Shown piece by piece: positions 41,707 to 54,261 of a stretch of DNA of 64,000 nt. Both the position numbers and the translations under genes were made by a program. The stretch is taken from positions 1,550,001 to 1,614,000 of the forward strand of contig JAHEWK010000002.1 in the NCBI GenBank assembly GCA_020740775.1, read 5' to 3'. Below the pieces are notes generated by a model. That model was not told the DNA's origin. It ran no database searches and saw only the letters and a list, made by a program, of their open reading frames with translations. This DNA is from Ilyonectria destructans (lineage: Eukaryota; Ascomycota; Sordariomycetes; Hypocreales; Nectriaceae). Position 1 is the first letter of the stretch, and each line of letters starts with the position of its first letter.

Positions 41707-43607
41707 TTAACGACGCTTGACCCACCAAAGAGCTGCCACTGCCAACGCACCCAGGACGCCGCCGGCCAACATAGATTTGTATGAAACGCCGGGGAGATCT
41801 TCAGCTGTTGGAAAATATATTAGCAGGGGCTTCAAAGGAACTGGAAAGTGAGTATTGCACGTACAAAATGTAGAGCTAGGTCTCCGCGAGGTTTTAGCTA
41901 CAGACCGCAGATCCTCGATCATCTGAGTGGGCGTCTCTTTGCTGGCGGCGATGAGGGCGATCAAGGCAGCACCGACACCACTGCCATCCTTGGCGATTCC
42001 GATGCGGATCTTCTCAGCGCCCTTAGGGCCGATGGTGTCAATGGCCCGGAGAGCATCGTAGATCATATCTCGGAAGTAGGGGTAGTGCTCGACCAGGCTG
42101 CCGTCGACACCAATATCGATGACCTCCTCCTCGGGGTTGTCCAGCTTGCCAGACTGGATGGCAATGGCGCCAATGGCAACCGCCGACAACCTGGCTGCTC
42201 GGCGTCCGACAGCATATGCGACGGACTTGAACGCTTGTGCATCCTCCAGCGACGGGGTGTAGACGTGAAGTAGGTTCTCCAGCTCCTGGCGCAGGGTTGA
42301 GAGCTCGGGAGTGTTGTCGGAAACGGCCACTGACATGATGGCGCTGTCCAGTCCCCATGGCTTGAGGAATCCGGACTGGGGGGAGATGTTGGTCGTGCTG
42401 GACCAATCATTGGAACTTGAGTTGACGTCCTTGAAGAGTGATGACTTCTCATTGCTAATCATGTCGGCAACGGCCAATCGCACAAGCTCGCCCAGGAACA
42501 TGCCAGAGACACGCTTCTCGAACATTTGGAAGCCAGGGTTCACACTCTCAGCGTCGAGCGCCTTGTCCCATGATGTTGAGGGCATAACATTGAGCTGGTT
42601 GTCGAAGGAGCCCCACTCAGTGTTGACGACCATCTCACCCGTGGAGACATCGTACTGGCCGGGAATGGGCTTCTTAATTTTGCTGGTCTTCTCCATATAT
42701 GCGCCGTTGGTGCCGGTGCCGAAGATGGCGCCGAGAATGGATCGGCTCTTGCCGGTAGACGTGTATGAGCGCGCCATGAGTGTGCCCACGGTGTCGTTCA
42801 CCAAGGCGGCAACCTTGACGGGAAGCTGCAGCTTGTCGATTTCGGTCTGGAGCAGCGCACAGACGTCTTTGCCGACGGCGTCATTGATGTCGAAGCCCTT
42901 GGTCCACCGAATAAGCAATCCCTTATTGATGGCGAGCTGCTGGACAGGGAAGCTGAAGGTAAAGCCGAGACGGAAGATGGACTCATCGCGAAATCCCTCT
43001 TCGTTGCTAACGGTGTTGCGGCGGCGAATGTGGCTCTCCTCGAAGCGTTCAGCGTGGTGCTCGCGGAGGAACAGCTCAATCTGCTTGGCGAGGAAAGCGA
43101 AGAGTTCCGAGGCCGTCTTGGCAACCATGAGCTCCTTGGGGATAGCGACCTTGTTAAAGGTCAGGTTGAAGGTGGTGTCGCCATTGAGCATGACGGAACA
43201 CACGCGGAAGTTAGTGCCGCCGAGGTCGACAGCGAGGTACAGTCCCTGAGCGAGAAGCGAGGCGTTAGTCGAGGCGCATTGTTGAGGGGCGCTCAAAAGC
43301 AATTGCTTACTTTCTCGGTGCCATTGGGGACTCCGGTGACATAGGTTGGGATCTGGGAAAGGCTTGTGCCGTCCTTCTGCAGGCCCTGATCTGAAGGGAG
43401 AGAAAAATTAGAATCTAGCAGCTATGACGTGGGGCGGCGCGGTATAGTGGAATGAGCAGTCAGGATATCCCAAGAGGAATTGCGCAATGAGATAATAGGC
43501 ATTGACATACCCATCTGGCTCAAGAACTCCTTCACATGGCGGTTCAAGTCGTCGTCAGTGAAGTCGAACTCGGAGACGATCCGGTTGGTCTCATCGGCGA
43601 GGGCCAT
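41707..43607 (-). CDS. Hexokinase/glucokinase with a C-terminal membrane anchor
   Basis: ATP-dependent hexose kinase. Four exons: 43607-43511, 43390-43311, 43245-41865 and 41804-41707; phases agree and give 551 aa (usual ~490). Motifs: LAVDLGGTNFRVC (phosphate 1), LGFTFSFPVQQLAINKG then WTKGFD (sugar), VNDTVGTLMA with catalytic Asp210, GAIFGTGTNGAYME, NTEWGSFD and IGVDGSLVEHYP. All look catalytically competent, with an unusual basic insert (HIRRRNTVSNEE) before the sugar motif. After the kinase fold, about 50 extra residues end in MLAGGVLGALAVAALWWV then KRR at the very C terminus: a single short hydrophobic span with basic residues, as in tail-anchored mitochondrial outer-membrane proteins. 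The last intron (60 nt) has no stop and is 3n, so it can be read through. Confidence 0.92.
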
Positions 43608-46600
43608 GGTGAGGGGTCGCGTGGTGGGATGCGCCGTCGGGAAGGGAGGTTGTATCTGGCAAACGGAGTCGGGGACGTCGAGAGCAGGTGAGGCGAAAGG
43701 CGAGAGGAAGGGAGATTGACGGTGATGCGAGGAGGGGGGAGAAGAGGTAAAAGAGGAGAAATAAGAAGGAGACGAGAGAAAGTTGGCAGATGATTCGAGC
43801 TGGAACCGCAGCTGTGCGTGGAGGAACTGGAGCTTGGCGTCGCCGAGCACAAGCTGTAAGAGCTGACGGATGCTGTGTCAGTGGCTTAGGGACATCCAAT
43901 GGCGGACATAGTGGGTACAGCAGGGGGGCATGTCGGGTGCCCGGGGGGGCCATGGGGAGGTCATGATGGGGGGATGGTTGCAGGGACTAGGCCTGGAGAA
44001 GCCCCGTGGGCTCGGTGGTTTTCACTGTGGGCTCAGTGGCCAGTGGGCGTAGCCGACACAGTGGGTGCAGTGAGTGTAGGTAGTGGGTGCAGCGGGTGTA
44101 GGTAGTGGGTGCAGCGGGTGTAGTGGGAGAAGTGAGAGTCGCATTGAGGGGTCCCAGTGCGGACGGACTCGACGGAGCTTGTGCGGGGGAAGTCTTTGGG
44201 GCTCCGCTAATACGCCGAGCTGGACCACCCCAACGTCTTTTCTTGGGATTCGCGCGCCCTGGGGGTATTCGGGCCAGCACTGCCAACCACCAAGCACGCG
44301 ACACACCGAGGTTTTCACTTGAAAAAGGATAATGGGAATTGCCTGACCCGACCCAGGTCTCGGTCAGGCCATGGTCAGCCACGCTGAGCCCAGACTTGAG
44401 GGCAGGTGAGGCAACGCAGACATGGATGCAAGATTGCCAGAGGCGGAGGGACTGGGGCGCAAAAGCGGGATGACGGTTGGTGACACCGAGATGAACCTGG
44501 GACCGCGGACTGGGGACCAAACAATAGGGACGGGGGGGCTCCAACTTACCACTAAACCCACGACAATGACCACAAGAAACCAACGCCCGATCAGAAGAAC
44601 CCAGGAGCCGGGCCCTCGCCTACCGCTCTGCATGCTCTGCACACGGTGTGATCCCATTTCACCTGCTGCCCCGGCCTTGCCACCTGCAACCCCCAGACTC
44701 TGGCGCCACGGGGTGGCACCGGGGTGCTCGCCTCCAGCCGTGATCGTAACGGTGTTGTGATGATGGGCACTTATGATCTCGTGTCTGGCGCTCGCCCCAG
44801 CTTTTTCACTTGCTTCCAATACCTCCAACCTTTCCCTCTGGGGCAACAGCTAATGGGGATAATTGGGGAGTGGTCAGCCTCGGAGAGGACTCGGAGGCGG
44901 CGGGCGTTTGGGCACCAAGGATTTTGGAAACGGCCCGGCTGTCTTGGTCTGGTGGTCTGCGAGGTGATTTTCGCAGAGTCGGTCCTTTGGCGATGACGTT
45001 CTGCACGCGGAAACGTCGACGAAAATGCCGTCAACCCTGGTCCGGGGCGCGGTAGGCTAGCGGGTGAGCCTCGGGGTAACGAGGTGGCTTTTCCCCGTCG
45101 CCTAATTGCGATGTGTAGCCGGATGATTTGCGGTATATGCGGCGTCTGGATCTTGTCCCGCAGGCGGCTGGTTGGATGGACGGCGTGGACGGAGTCAATT
45201 GGGAATGGCGTAGTGACTGGGCTGCAAGTGGGCTGCAAGTGGGTTGTCACCGTGTCGGTGGGTTGCAGATGTGGGTTTGCCCGTAATAATATGGGAACAC
45301 ACCGACGACAGCGCGGCGGAAGCGGCGATGACGGCGTGGTTGTCAAACACGGGTGGACATGCAAGCCGACTCAGCACGACTTCGAGTCCCTATTCTCTTC
45401 CTTGCTCCTGCTGCTGCTGCTGTTGCTGCTGCCGTAGCCTGTTCCTGCTGGTCAGCCCCAAGCCGCACGACGCACGATGCAGGCACAGCTGCACGATACT
45501 GGTCGTTCGGGCTCCGGCGGAACACGGCCCCAACGAGCCGTCTCTGCGCGCGTTGTTTCTTCCTCGACTTGAATTGAGCGCAATTGACCCCAAGTCTCAC
45601 TTATTTTGGCGTCCAAGTCCGCCGCAACAGAGCGCTGGAAATATGCAGGTCCAGGTGAATCTTCGGTAGTCGGTGATGGAACTGGGGGAGCTAGGCCAAA
45701 AGAATAATGATCGGAGGAGGGGAGTTCAACGGGGCCTGTCGTTGTCGTTCCAGGGGACCCGGTTGCCAGCAATCCCTATGACGCTCGTGGTGGGAAGGGC
45801 GGTGTCGCTAATTGTCGTCACACCAGAGACAGCGGAACAATGACGAAGCCTCGAAAAGAGAAGACGGACGGAGAACATCTGGGAAAAAGCGAATCTATAT
45901 ACTTCCTAGTGCTAGAGGGTTGCAGATGGAGACCAAGCTAGAGCATCTCGCTCACCGTCTTACGTAGTATTCGCTCTGGGCCTCAAGCGAACCGTAGCGG
46001 CACAGAGCGACACAAGACAAAAGGGCGGTATATTCTTGCAGGTTACCTCGAAACGAAACGGCACCAAGCCCGCAGAGTGCCAGCTACATGCTAGCGAGGC
46101 GCTACTGGGCCCAATGCGCGTCAACTCATAGTTCCATGCCCCTGGCCACGAAGCGAGGACACCGAGGGACTGTTTGGGCCCCGGGCGGTCCATTTGCACT
46201 GTACGAATACAGCTCAGCGTCCGTACGGAAGGTGTGGTGGTCCCCGGCCGCCATTCCCCCCACACCCGCGCACCGGCTGGCCCGTTCCGGTGGCGGAGCG
46301 GCCGGGGTTCCAGCCACCGGGACCGGGGCCGCACAGAGGCCTGGTCCTCCTCCAGGTTCAACTCCAATTCTAGAAGCTTGGATATAGTCGTGTCTTATTC
46401 CAAGTCGGTGATAGGTAGACATCTGTCATTGGGATAGCAGCCCCCTTTTGCAGCCGAAAGACGCTCGACCATTATCAGTCGACGCCGTACGACGTTTCTC
46501 TCCTCCCACAGGACAAGTCCCATGCACGCCTCAAATTCTTGTCGCTCACCCCGGATGTCGGCATGGATACACATGACTCCTGCAGGCAATCTTTAGATGG

Positions 46601-48291
46601 GAAACTCGAAAATCTGGCAGATTGCCCATTCTGGCGTGATGTCGAGACCTCACCGACTGATCTTATCAAGCCAACGTGTTAATTACAAGCATTATTCGCA
46701 GCTTAAGATACTAAGCAGCAATACCATGCACATCCAGAAACTCAAACTCCATGCCTGAACTTCCAAGGATTGATTTGGTCCCTGTTCTTGTCACATGCCA
46801 GGCAACCATGCATGTCACCTCATTCCTCCTTGTGCCATGATGTGGTCATCAACCATCACCAAGTAAAGGGGCAGTCTCAAAATGTCACCAACGCCCCCTC
46901 AAGATGCACTGGATCTGTTCGCCATTGGATCAACACGCGCTAATATGTTTGCCGCCCTGTCCATAGTCTAGGACAAGCACGCCGTCTAGAACTCGCACCC
47001 AGCTTCATCGATTCGACAGGGTCTCACCCGAGACATTCTGTTCTCGTTCTTGTCTCAATCCGCCCAAACTCGCTGCCTTGGCAAACGGGAAGACGATTTG
47101 TGTCTCGGCACGTAGCCCATCCTCTAATGATGGGGTTTTTGTTCTCCATGGAGCAGCTCATCAGAGGAAACCCTTACTCCCAAGTTGGTTTTCGCATTGG
47201 CTATGCCCAGAGTATAACGGTTCACGACCGTTGCAGGATGACGTCGTGCAACAACAGGTTCCTTTCACGAACATCAATGCCACTTGGCATTATGCGGCAT
47301 GTGGCCCGAATGCCGCTGCTTTCCGGATATACCATTGTGGCACATTAGGCTGTCGGTAAGGAAACAGACTTTACTGGTCTGCGTCGTTACTCAAGAATGA
47401 GGTCGTCTGGTCACGAGCGCTAGTAGGATCTGCAGTCCTAAACTAATTCCGAGAGTACACGTAAATCAGTTAACACCCGGTGATCAGATGAAGAAGAGAT
47501 CATGTTGAACCTTGAGGGGGGAGGGGGGGCTCTCTGCAGTCCCGCCCCTTGATAGACCACTCTCCAAGGCGACGACACTCTCTACTCCTAGCCCGGCATC
47601 GCCACAAATCCAGTTAACCACTATCGGGAACGAGGCAGACGATAAAGTTGCTTATACAAATGGCATGCTGGGATCTGTGTCAAACATGCGAAAGGTGTGT
47701 CAGATTCTAGCAACGTTTGGGTGGAGGAGTCAAAGGCACTTACTGTCCTACAAAGATTTGCTACAGGTTTGGCTCCACATCTTCGAATACCAAGCCACGT
47801 CCCTCTCAATCATTAAGTATAGTCGATCGAGAATCGGTAACCCGTACTTCCAAGAAGCAAGGGTATTGCATTGAATAGTTTCACCATCGGTCATGTTTCT
47901 CACAGGAAATTTTGTATCTTGGTTTTGAACCACCCGTTCTTCAATTCGCTAACCTATAAAGCTTTCATACATGGGCTTTCTCAATTGAATCCATGATGCC
48001 TGCCGTGCCTTGCTTTGGCCTAGCCTGCCTGCCTGCTTTAAAAACCGCCCGGTACGCCGTAGAAACACGCATAAAAAGGGGGCATCAGACACTTGCTAGT
48101 CACATTAGAATAGAGAGAGCACCAAGCTCAAATTCCCCCACCAGGCCCCCTATAGTATGACGGTGCCAGCACATCTTTGGAGAGTGGTGAGTCTTGTATA
48201 TTTTTTTGGTCCTTGTTCCAGATTATAAGAAGTTCGCTCCATTGGTGTGGCCTCCAAGAAGCGGTTGAAATATCGTAAAGAGGCGATTTCT
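43608..48291. other. 4.7-kb gene-free stretch
   Basis: Nothing with gene character was found on either strand. The left part (to about 46.4 kb) is GC-rich with many overlapping chance frames. A 22-bp minisatellite (44061-44123) and a (CTG)n run (about 45407-45432) are the only clear structures. The right part (46.6-48.2 kb) is AT-richer. A poly-G run lies at about 47516-47528. Confidence 0.55.
44061..44123. repeat. 22-bp minisatellite, about three copies
   Basis: gtgggtgcagtgagtgtagg (plus ta) at 44061-44082, then gtgggtgcagcgggtgtagg (plus ta) at 44083-44104 and a 19-bp partial copy to 44123. Looser GTGGGC/CAGTGG steps precede it from about 44008. Confidence 0.85.
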
Positions 48292-49633
48292 TCACATGAT
48301 GATGGCGGGGATGTCGACGTTGGCCTTGATCGACTTGTGAGGCAGGACGCTGCCACCATTGACGTAGATCTCGTCGCCGATGGTGACATCGTCACCCAGA
48401 ACCGTCACGTTCTCGAGACGGGCCCAGCGGCCAACGGTGCTGTTCCAGCCAACAATGGTAGACTTGACCCAGGCGTGATCCTTGACCTTGGAGTTGCGCA
48501 GCAGCACGCATCGCTGCAGACGAACACCATCGCCGACAACGACATCGGGGCCAATGGTGACGTTAGGTCCGATTCTGCAGTTCTTGCCGATCTTGGCTGA
48601 AGGGTGGATCATGACGTTTCCGCCGTGAACGTAGGACTCGGTGGGGGGAGTGAGCACCTTGCTGCCCTTCTTGGTCAGCGAAGACAGGTACAGGCAGGTT
48701 CCGCTGAGGAAATCCTTGGGCTGTCCAACGTCCATCCAGAAGCCCTCAAGGTCGAACGAGTGGAGCTGGTTATCGCGGACCATGGCGGGGAAGGTCTCCT
48801 TCTCGATCGAAGTGGGGCGGAGCTCGATGCGATCGAGGACGGAGGTGTTGAAAATGTACAAGCCGGCGTTGATGCGGTTTCCGACGAACTCGACAGGCTT
48901 CTCGACGAATCGATCGATGCGGGTAGGGTGGCCAGCCTGGTGAACGACGACTCCATACTTGGAGGGCTCCTCGACCTTGGTGACGACGATGGTGCCCTCA
49001 TTGCCGTGGCTCTTGTGGAACGCGAGAAGGTCCTGGAAGGGGTAATCGCAGATGACGTCCGAGTTCAAGACGAAGAAGGGCGAGTCGTCCTTGGCGAGGA
49101 TCTTCTCGGCAAGCTTCAGGGGACCGGCAGTGTCGAGGGGTTCGGACTCGATGGAGAACTCAATGTTGATGTTGTACTTCTCCTCATACTAAATGAGGCG
49201 TCAGTTCACGGCTCCGAGGGCTCAAATATCCCACAAGGGATCTTACCTCTGCCAGGAACTTCTCCATGATCTCGGGTCGGTAGTTCACAGCGAGCACAAT
49301 ATCGGTGACGCCAACAGCAACCAGCGCCTCAATCTGGTGGGCAATCATGGGCTTGTTGCCGAACTCGACGAGGGGCTTGGGGAGGGTCAGGGTCTAGAGA
49401 GCGTGGCACACAACCGTTAGTCTTCGGCTGGGGACGAGGGCGTGGGAAGCTGTGCGCGAGATGCGCGCACAGGGAGCTCCAGGGGAGCTCCGAGGAACGG
49501 ACGTACGAGAGGGCGAAGGCGAGTGCCGAAGCCACCAACGAGAATAAGTCCTGGGATACGGTCAGCTTCATGATGCTTCTCCAGGCGCGCTGCTAGCAAG
49601 CGCGAGGGAAGGCGGCAGAAACGTACCCTTCAT
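48292..49633 (-). CDS. MPG1: Mannose-1-phosphate guanylyltransferase (GDP-mannose pyrophosphorylase)
   Basis: Makes GDP-mannose from mannose-1-phosphate and GTP for N- and O-glycosylation, GPI anchors and wall mannan. Four coding exons: 49633-49627 (seven bases, ATG AAG G), 49550-49507, 49393-49247 and 49188-48292, all in frame, giving 364 aa (yeast Psa1 361). The nucleotide-binding signature [22 protein letters not shown] is split by introns 1 and 2. FVEKP and NAGLYIFN follow. The C-terminal half is a left-handed beta-helix of hexapeptide repeats ([20 protein letters not shown] onward) ending [11 protein letters not shown]. Codon use is strongly biased to C-ending codons, as expected for a highly expressed gene. 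Confidence 0.97.
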
Positions 49634-52600
49634 GTTTGCGGAGGTGCGACGGTTGTTGCGTATGTGTCGAGAAGCGTGAACGACAGGGGGGGTTTGCAGC
49701 GAGTGTAAGAAGAGAGCGACAGCGAGGAGAGAAGGGAAGAAGGCGCAACCTCGATGGGATTAGATTAGAAAGGGTATCTCAGAATCTCAGAGGGGGCCAA
49801 GTGATGAAAGAAGGAGGATTGCGGCGGACGGTCGCAAAAGAGGAGGAGGAGAGAAGGGAGAAAGAGAGGGTTCAAGATTCAGGAGGGATGGCGATGGGTC
49901 TTGAAAGGCCAACGTGGGAAGATGCGGGCGGGGAGAGTTCGTGAGTGAGACAGCCAGCGCAGCTGTAGGCGGTCCGCCCCCTCAGCAGCTGCCCAACAGG
50001 CCCTAGGAGCCCTGTAGAGTGGCACTCAGAGGCCCCAATAGCCTCACTGCTCCAGCAGCTTCGCGATCGCTAGTGGCCGCCATAAGCCTGGCTACGGGCC
50101 ACACGGGCCACCGATCCACGACACGAGGCCCCGTGAAGAAGATGGAAAGGGGCGCGCGCAGCCAATCACGGCGCGCAGGAGGGGCCAATGTGGCTCGACA
50201 CCAACGCCGCGAAATTTCCCCTGGCGAAATTGGAGCGTGATGCTGCCACTCTAATTCTACGGGCCAGCTTCAGGAATCGCAGGCAAAGGAGCAGGGGACG
50301 GACTCCATGCACGCATGTCACTGCCCGTCCAATCTGTCTCCGATGGATTAATTTATAACATTAATTAGCTTGCGAGGATCTCGCTGCAGCCGTCTCACGG
50401 CAGGGCGTCGCTTCACTAGCATGCGTGCCAGTGAGCATTCAATAGCCGCGTCAAAGTCCCATGCGTGGCCCGCTGGACCCTGGTGGTTGGTGTCGATGGC
50501 TGATGAGGGTAATAATCGATTCCTCCATGTTCGTTCCAGCTCAAACTCATTCATCTTATTAGCATCTTTACTGACGCGCCAGCTTCCTTCCTTCCTTTTT
50601 CTGCCCCCCCTTTCTCCCCTTCCGCCCTCGTCGCATCCTTGGCTTATCTGCATGAGGCAAACGCGATGGATCCGGCATCAAGGGAATCGCATTTCGGTCT
50701 AAGAGCAGTGGTCCCATTCGCCACCACATTCTTCCCCGTGCCCCTATTCCCCATGCAATTACCTGCCAATTGTCCAATGTAGAATCTGCAAGTCAGCCGC
50801 CATGACCGGTATCTCCATTTCTGTGAAACAGGGACACTTTTTGGGTACCCAGGCAGAGCGCGGCTATTATATGGCCAGGTATGGGAAAATATGCGTCACA
50901 TAGGTACTTACGTATATCATGGACGCATTGACGCTGGAGAGCTCCGCCATCGAGACGGGACACCTGTACTTCTGGACCCCTAGACAGCTACATATTGGAA
51001 ACCACAACACCTCACCAAAGCTCAACGTTTTTCAAACTATCACAACATCCAAAGCGCCTAAACTTAGTAACAAACCACGCCACCGACATGTCGCCAGTAC
51101 CTCCTGACATTCCCCGTCTTTTGATTTTTCCGGTAACTGGCCCACCCAAGCCGCTCCATCCCTCTCACGTCATGCCGCATGCTGCTGCATTCGCGAGACT
51201 CTAGCATGGGCACGGGATATGGAGCGAAGCTCGTCCTCGTCCTCCTTCATCTGGTCTAGCCCCGTATCCGTCTTACTCCCGAATTCCTTCAACCCTTCTC
51301 AGTCCTCGTGACCGAGAACTGCGACCCACTTGTTATGCATCTGTCCACGGACACGAGCTGGCTCAGCAGACTGTGGCAAGCTCTATTTCAAGGTGAAAGC
51401 CTTCCCTTGCAACAAGCACGCTAATATTGTGCGTGTTTGAATTTCATCATGCCTTGCCACAAGGGTCCTTAAATGCGGGGCTCATCTCCATCATGAGTGA
51501 CTGATAACCGCGAATCTTTATCCTCAGACCAATTGATCTCTCAAGTGTGAGGATAAGTCCATAACTTGAGGATATTTCAAGGGCTGGTGTGTCACCTGGT
51601 GTTCAAGTTATGACGTTTAGCAGTCAGAAACCCTGTCGTGTTGTGAACCAGAATGGTCTGGCGTCAAGACACAACTCAGCTCCCAGAACCCGTTGAAAGG
51701 ATCTCTCACCTTCACCTCACCTCACCTTGGTCAACTCGGCCGGTTCCGGTGTAGGTGTCTCACAGCCCTCAACACCCCCCATGTCGCTACAAGCATGATA
51801 GGTAGAAGGCGTCACCCCATCCGCTCACGAGTCCTCAGCCCAAAGCCCCAAAACCACTCGCTACCCAAAGTCCCCCCCAGGAAACTCGTAGGAAAAAGAA
51901 ACTTTCTGCCCCTGTTGAATCTGCACCTCTCTCCTCAACGTTTCCCCACGTTTCGGCATCCGAGCGCGTCCAGCCCGGTCCACAATAGCTCCCGGCAGTT
52001 GATCACCTGTTTGACTCACTCGAACACTGCAAGAGGCGCCTCATGAGAGCAAGACCTCTCATAGGCCGAGTTGCGTGGCGGGAAAAGAAACTGTCGAGCT
52101 GTATTGGCTGGGCCTACGCCCGACTGTGTCTTATGCAATTTCCCCACAGATGTCTCGGCCACTAAGCACACGAGGCCGGTGTATGACGTTCAACCCCACG
52201 CTCAATGACGATTTTCAAATGTGATAGATGTGCGGAGTCTAACCAGACGCATATTGCAACTCCACGCTGCAGGGGGGGATCTCACACGTTCAGAGGGGAT
52301 TGGGCAATCCTTTGTACCGGCAAAAAAGAGAAGTTCGTTATCATTATCATCATAAATGTCTTGTCAGTCATCATCCAGCCACGCATCATTCGTCCTTATC
52401 ATGGTTTCATCCATATCATCTGATCACATCCCATCTCGTCTGAAATCCCAACCAAAAAACATCGCTTTGCCACCCTTCATGCTCAACTTTTTTCTCATCT
52501 GCCTTTCCCTGGTTCGCTTATCAAATTCTTGCGCTGCTTTTCTTCATTGTCCCAAGAACAGATAGCCTAACAAAGTGATATTTGCGCCTTGAAGTTTTGA

Positions 52601-53462
52601 AAAGGCAATAACAATTCCCAAGAAATAGAATGCTTCGCTTTTTTTCGTATACTTGTTCATTTTTGTCGTTCGAGCAAATTGCCATCCCACATGTGAAGAA
52701 ACAATCGCAGTTGGCTTCGTGAAAGGACAGCCTTCTCCAATCCGGGGAAACCGGATTCATGGTTCAAGTGTCCGAGGCCAAGTTTCCATTAATCCCGTGC
52801 GACTACTCGCGGACCCCGGGTTCTCTCTCAACGCTTCGTATCCTTGAGGGTGGGTGATCCGGTGGATTACCAGTGCAGGGAACCGAGTCAAACCGTGAAG
52901 CTGCTCTTCATTGAATCCCAACCGCTCAAAGCAAAAGAAAGCCGGTTGCACCCAACCTCAAATAACGATGAAGACAGTTCTCAAACTTAAGGAAGAAGAG
53001 GTCAAGATGTAAAATGGCCGCGCTAATGAGAATCCGTCCAATTTCGTGTAAAGAGCAGAGCGTAGGTCGAATTCCAAGAAAGGTTTGCAGAATGCCGGCC
53101 GTTGGAGTGAAGATGTCGCATCTAAAAATTCGTATCGTGTCGTCATGAGTCGTTGAAAATGTTGAAAATGTTGAAAAATGAACACAAAACAAAAGACTTG
53201 AACCTCCGTTCTTTTTGTCAAAATCAGGGACATAAAAAAAATGTTCCTTCTCCTTTTCTCGTGAGAGGGTTGCCGAGGGAGGTGATGTGGGTATATCCCT
53301 CGGGATCGCTGTGAAGCCTTTCAACCGCTTGTATGTCTTGCGCCTGGGCTGCCCCTTTGTCTCCGGGTATGGATTCCGCGTGGGGGAGGTTCCCTTTCCC
53401 GGATATCTCCAAGTCCAAATGGTTTCACCTTCGCATAGATTCTCCTGTCCGTTCGTGGGCCC
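49634..53462. other. 3.8-kb gene-free stretch
   Basis: Upstream of the pyrophosphorylase and downstream of the dsRBD gene. The first ~300 bp are purine-rich on this strand (its CT-rich leader on the other). No ORF with domain character was seen. A small direct repeat (ttgaaaatg units) lies at about 53153-53176. Confidence 0.55.
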
Positions 53463-54261
53463 TTAGTCGAACGAGGCGGTCGAACTGCTGCTGGAGTGGT
53501 TCCCCGATCGTCGGCTGTGACGGTCACTGTCCCGGGAGGAAGTGTGACGGCTCTTTCGGCGGCGGCCAGTCTCGGCAGCTGGGAGGCCTTGGACGATTCC
53601 ATTGCGAGCAAGCATGCCGCCGTTGACTGAGAAGTTCCGGCACACCATGAAGGCACGCATGGCTGCGTTTTCCTGGGCTAGGACGTCCGATTCGTAGGCG
53701 AGATCTGTCTGGTACTCGCGACCGTTGACAAGAACAAGACAAGTGAAGCCACTATGGTCACGGTAACACTCGTACATGGGGTCCGTCCATCCTCGACGTC
53801 GGCAGAGACCTAATTAAGCCATTGGTTAGCCGCAGAGCTACATTCGAGTGACAAATTCAAGCGGTAATGTAAAGCCCGGCTGGATAGTCAGTTTCAGACA
53901 CCAGGCCGGTCATTCGCGCGGGGAAGGCTGCAAGAGAGCTCAACGGCCAAATCACCCAGCTTCCAATTCCCCAGTCTGCCACGGTGGATGATTTCAAGAT
54001 TGGGTCTTGAGCTCGAGCCACCGTTCTTCTCGGGACCAAGCCGTTGAACCACTGCGCGGGTGACTTCCCCACGCCATGGTAATGCAAGGGCCATCACACT
54101 GGGAACGGACGCCATTGCCCCTCAACCATGTGTGGCTCCCCACCCACTTATACGAATCTGAGGAATTGCGAAAGATAGAGCGATATTGGGTAGTAAAAAA
54201 AAGCGCACAGTGCTCAGTTTGATAACTTACTCTCGAGGTATTGCATGTAGAAGCCGCCCAT
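53463..54261 (-). CDS. Small double-stranded RNA-binding-domain protein with Ser/Arg tail
   Basis: Two exons, 54261-54231 and 53809-53463, join at a split Ser codon (E-S-L-C) and give 125 aa. Residues ~1-72 read as one complete dsRBD: helix MGGFYMQYLESLCRRRG, strands around YECYRDHSGFTCLVLVNGREY, then ESDVLAQENAAMRAFMVC as the second helix with its A-x-x-x-A pattern. The normal lysine cluster before helix 2 is missing, so RNA binding may be weak and the domain could serve in dimerisation. The remaining ~45 residues are Arg/Ser/His-rich (GRRRKSRHTSSRDSDRHSRR). The intron is 421 nt, long for a fungus, and may hide another exon, but the direct join keeps frame and the dsRBD fold. The start ATG has no upstream rival in frame. 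Confidence 0.72.

Noticed and set aside
45407..45432. (CTG)n run that reads as poly-Gln on the minus strand
   Set aside because: No surrounding gene; a simple microsatellite.
47078..47359. 93-codon frame in the 46.6-48.2 kb AT-richer part
   Set aside because: Considered as a transposase remnant but no motif or terminal repeats were found.
53857..54115. Frames of 73-76 codons inside the 421-nt dsRBD intron
   Set aside because: They do not join in phase with the flanking exons without breaking the dsRBD, and show no conserved motif.
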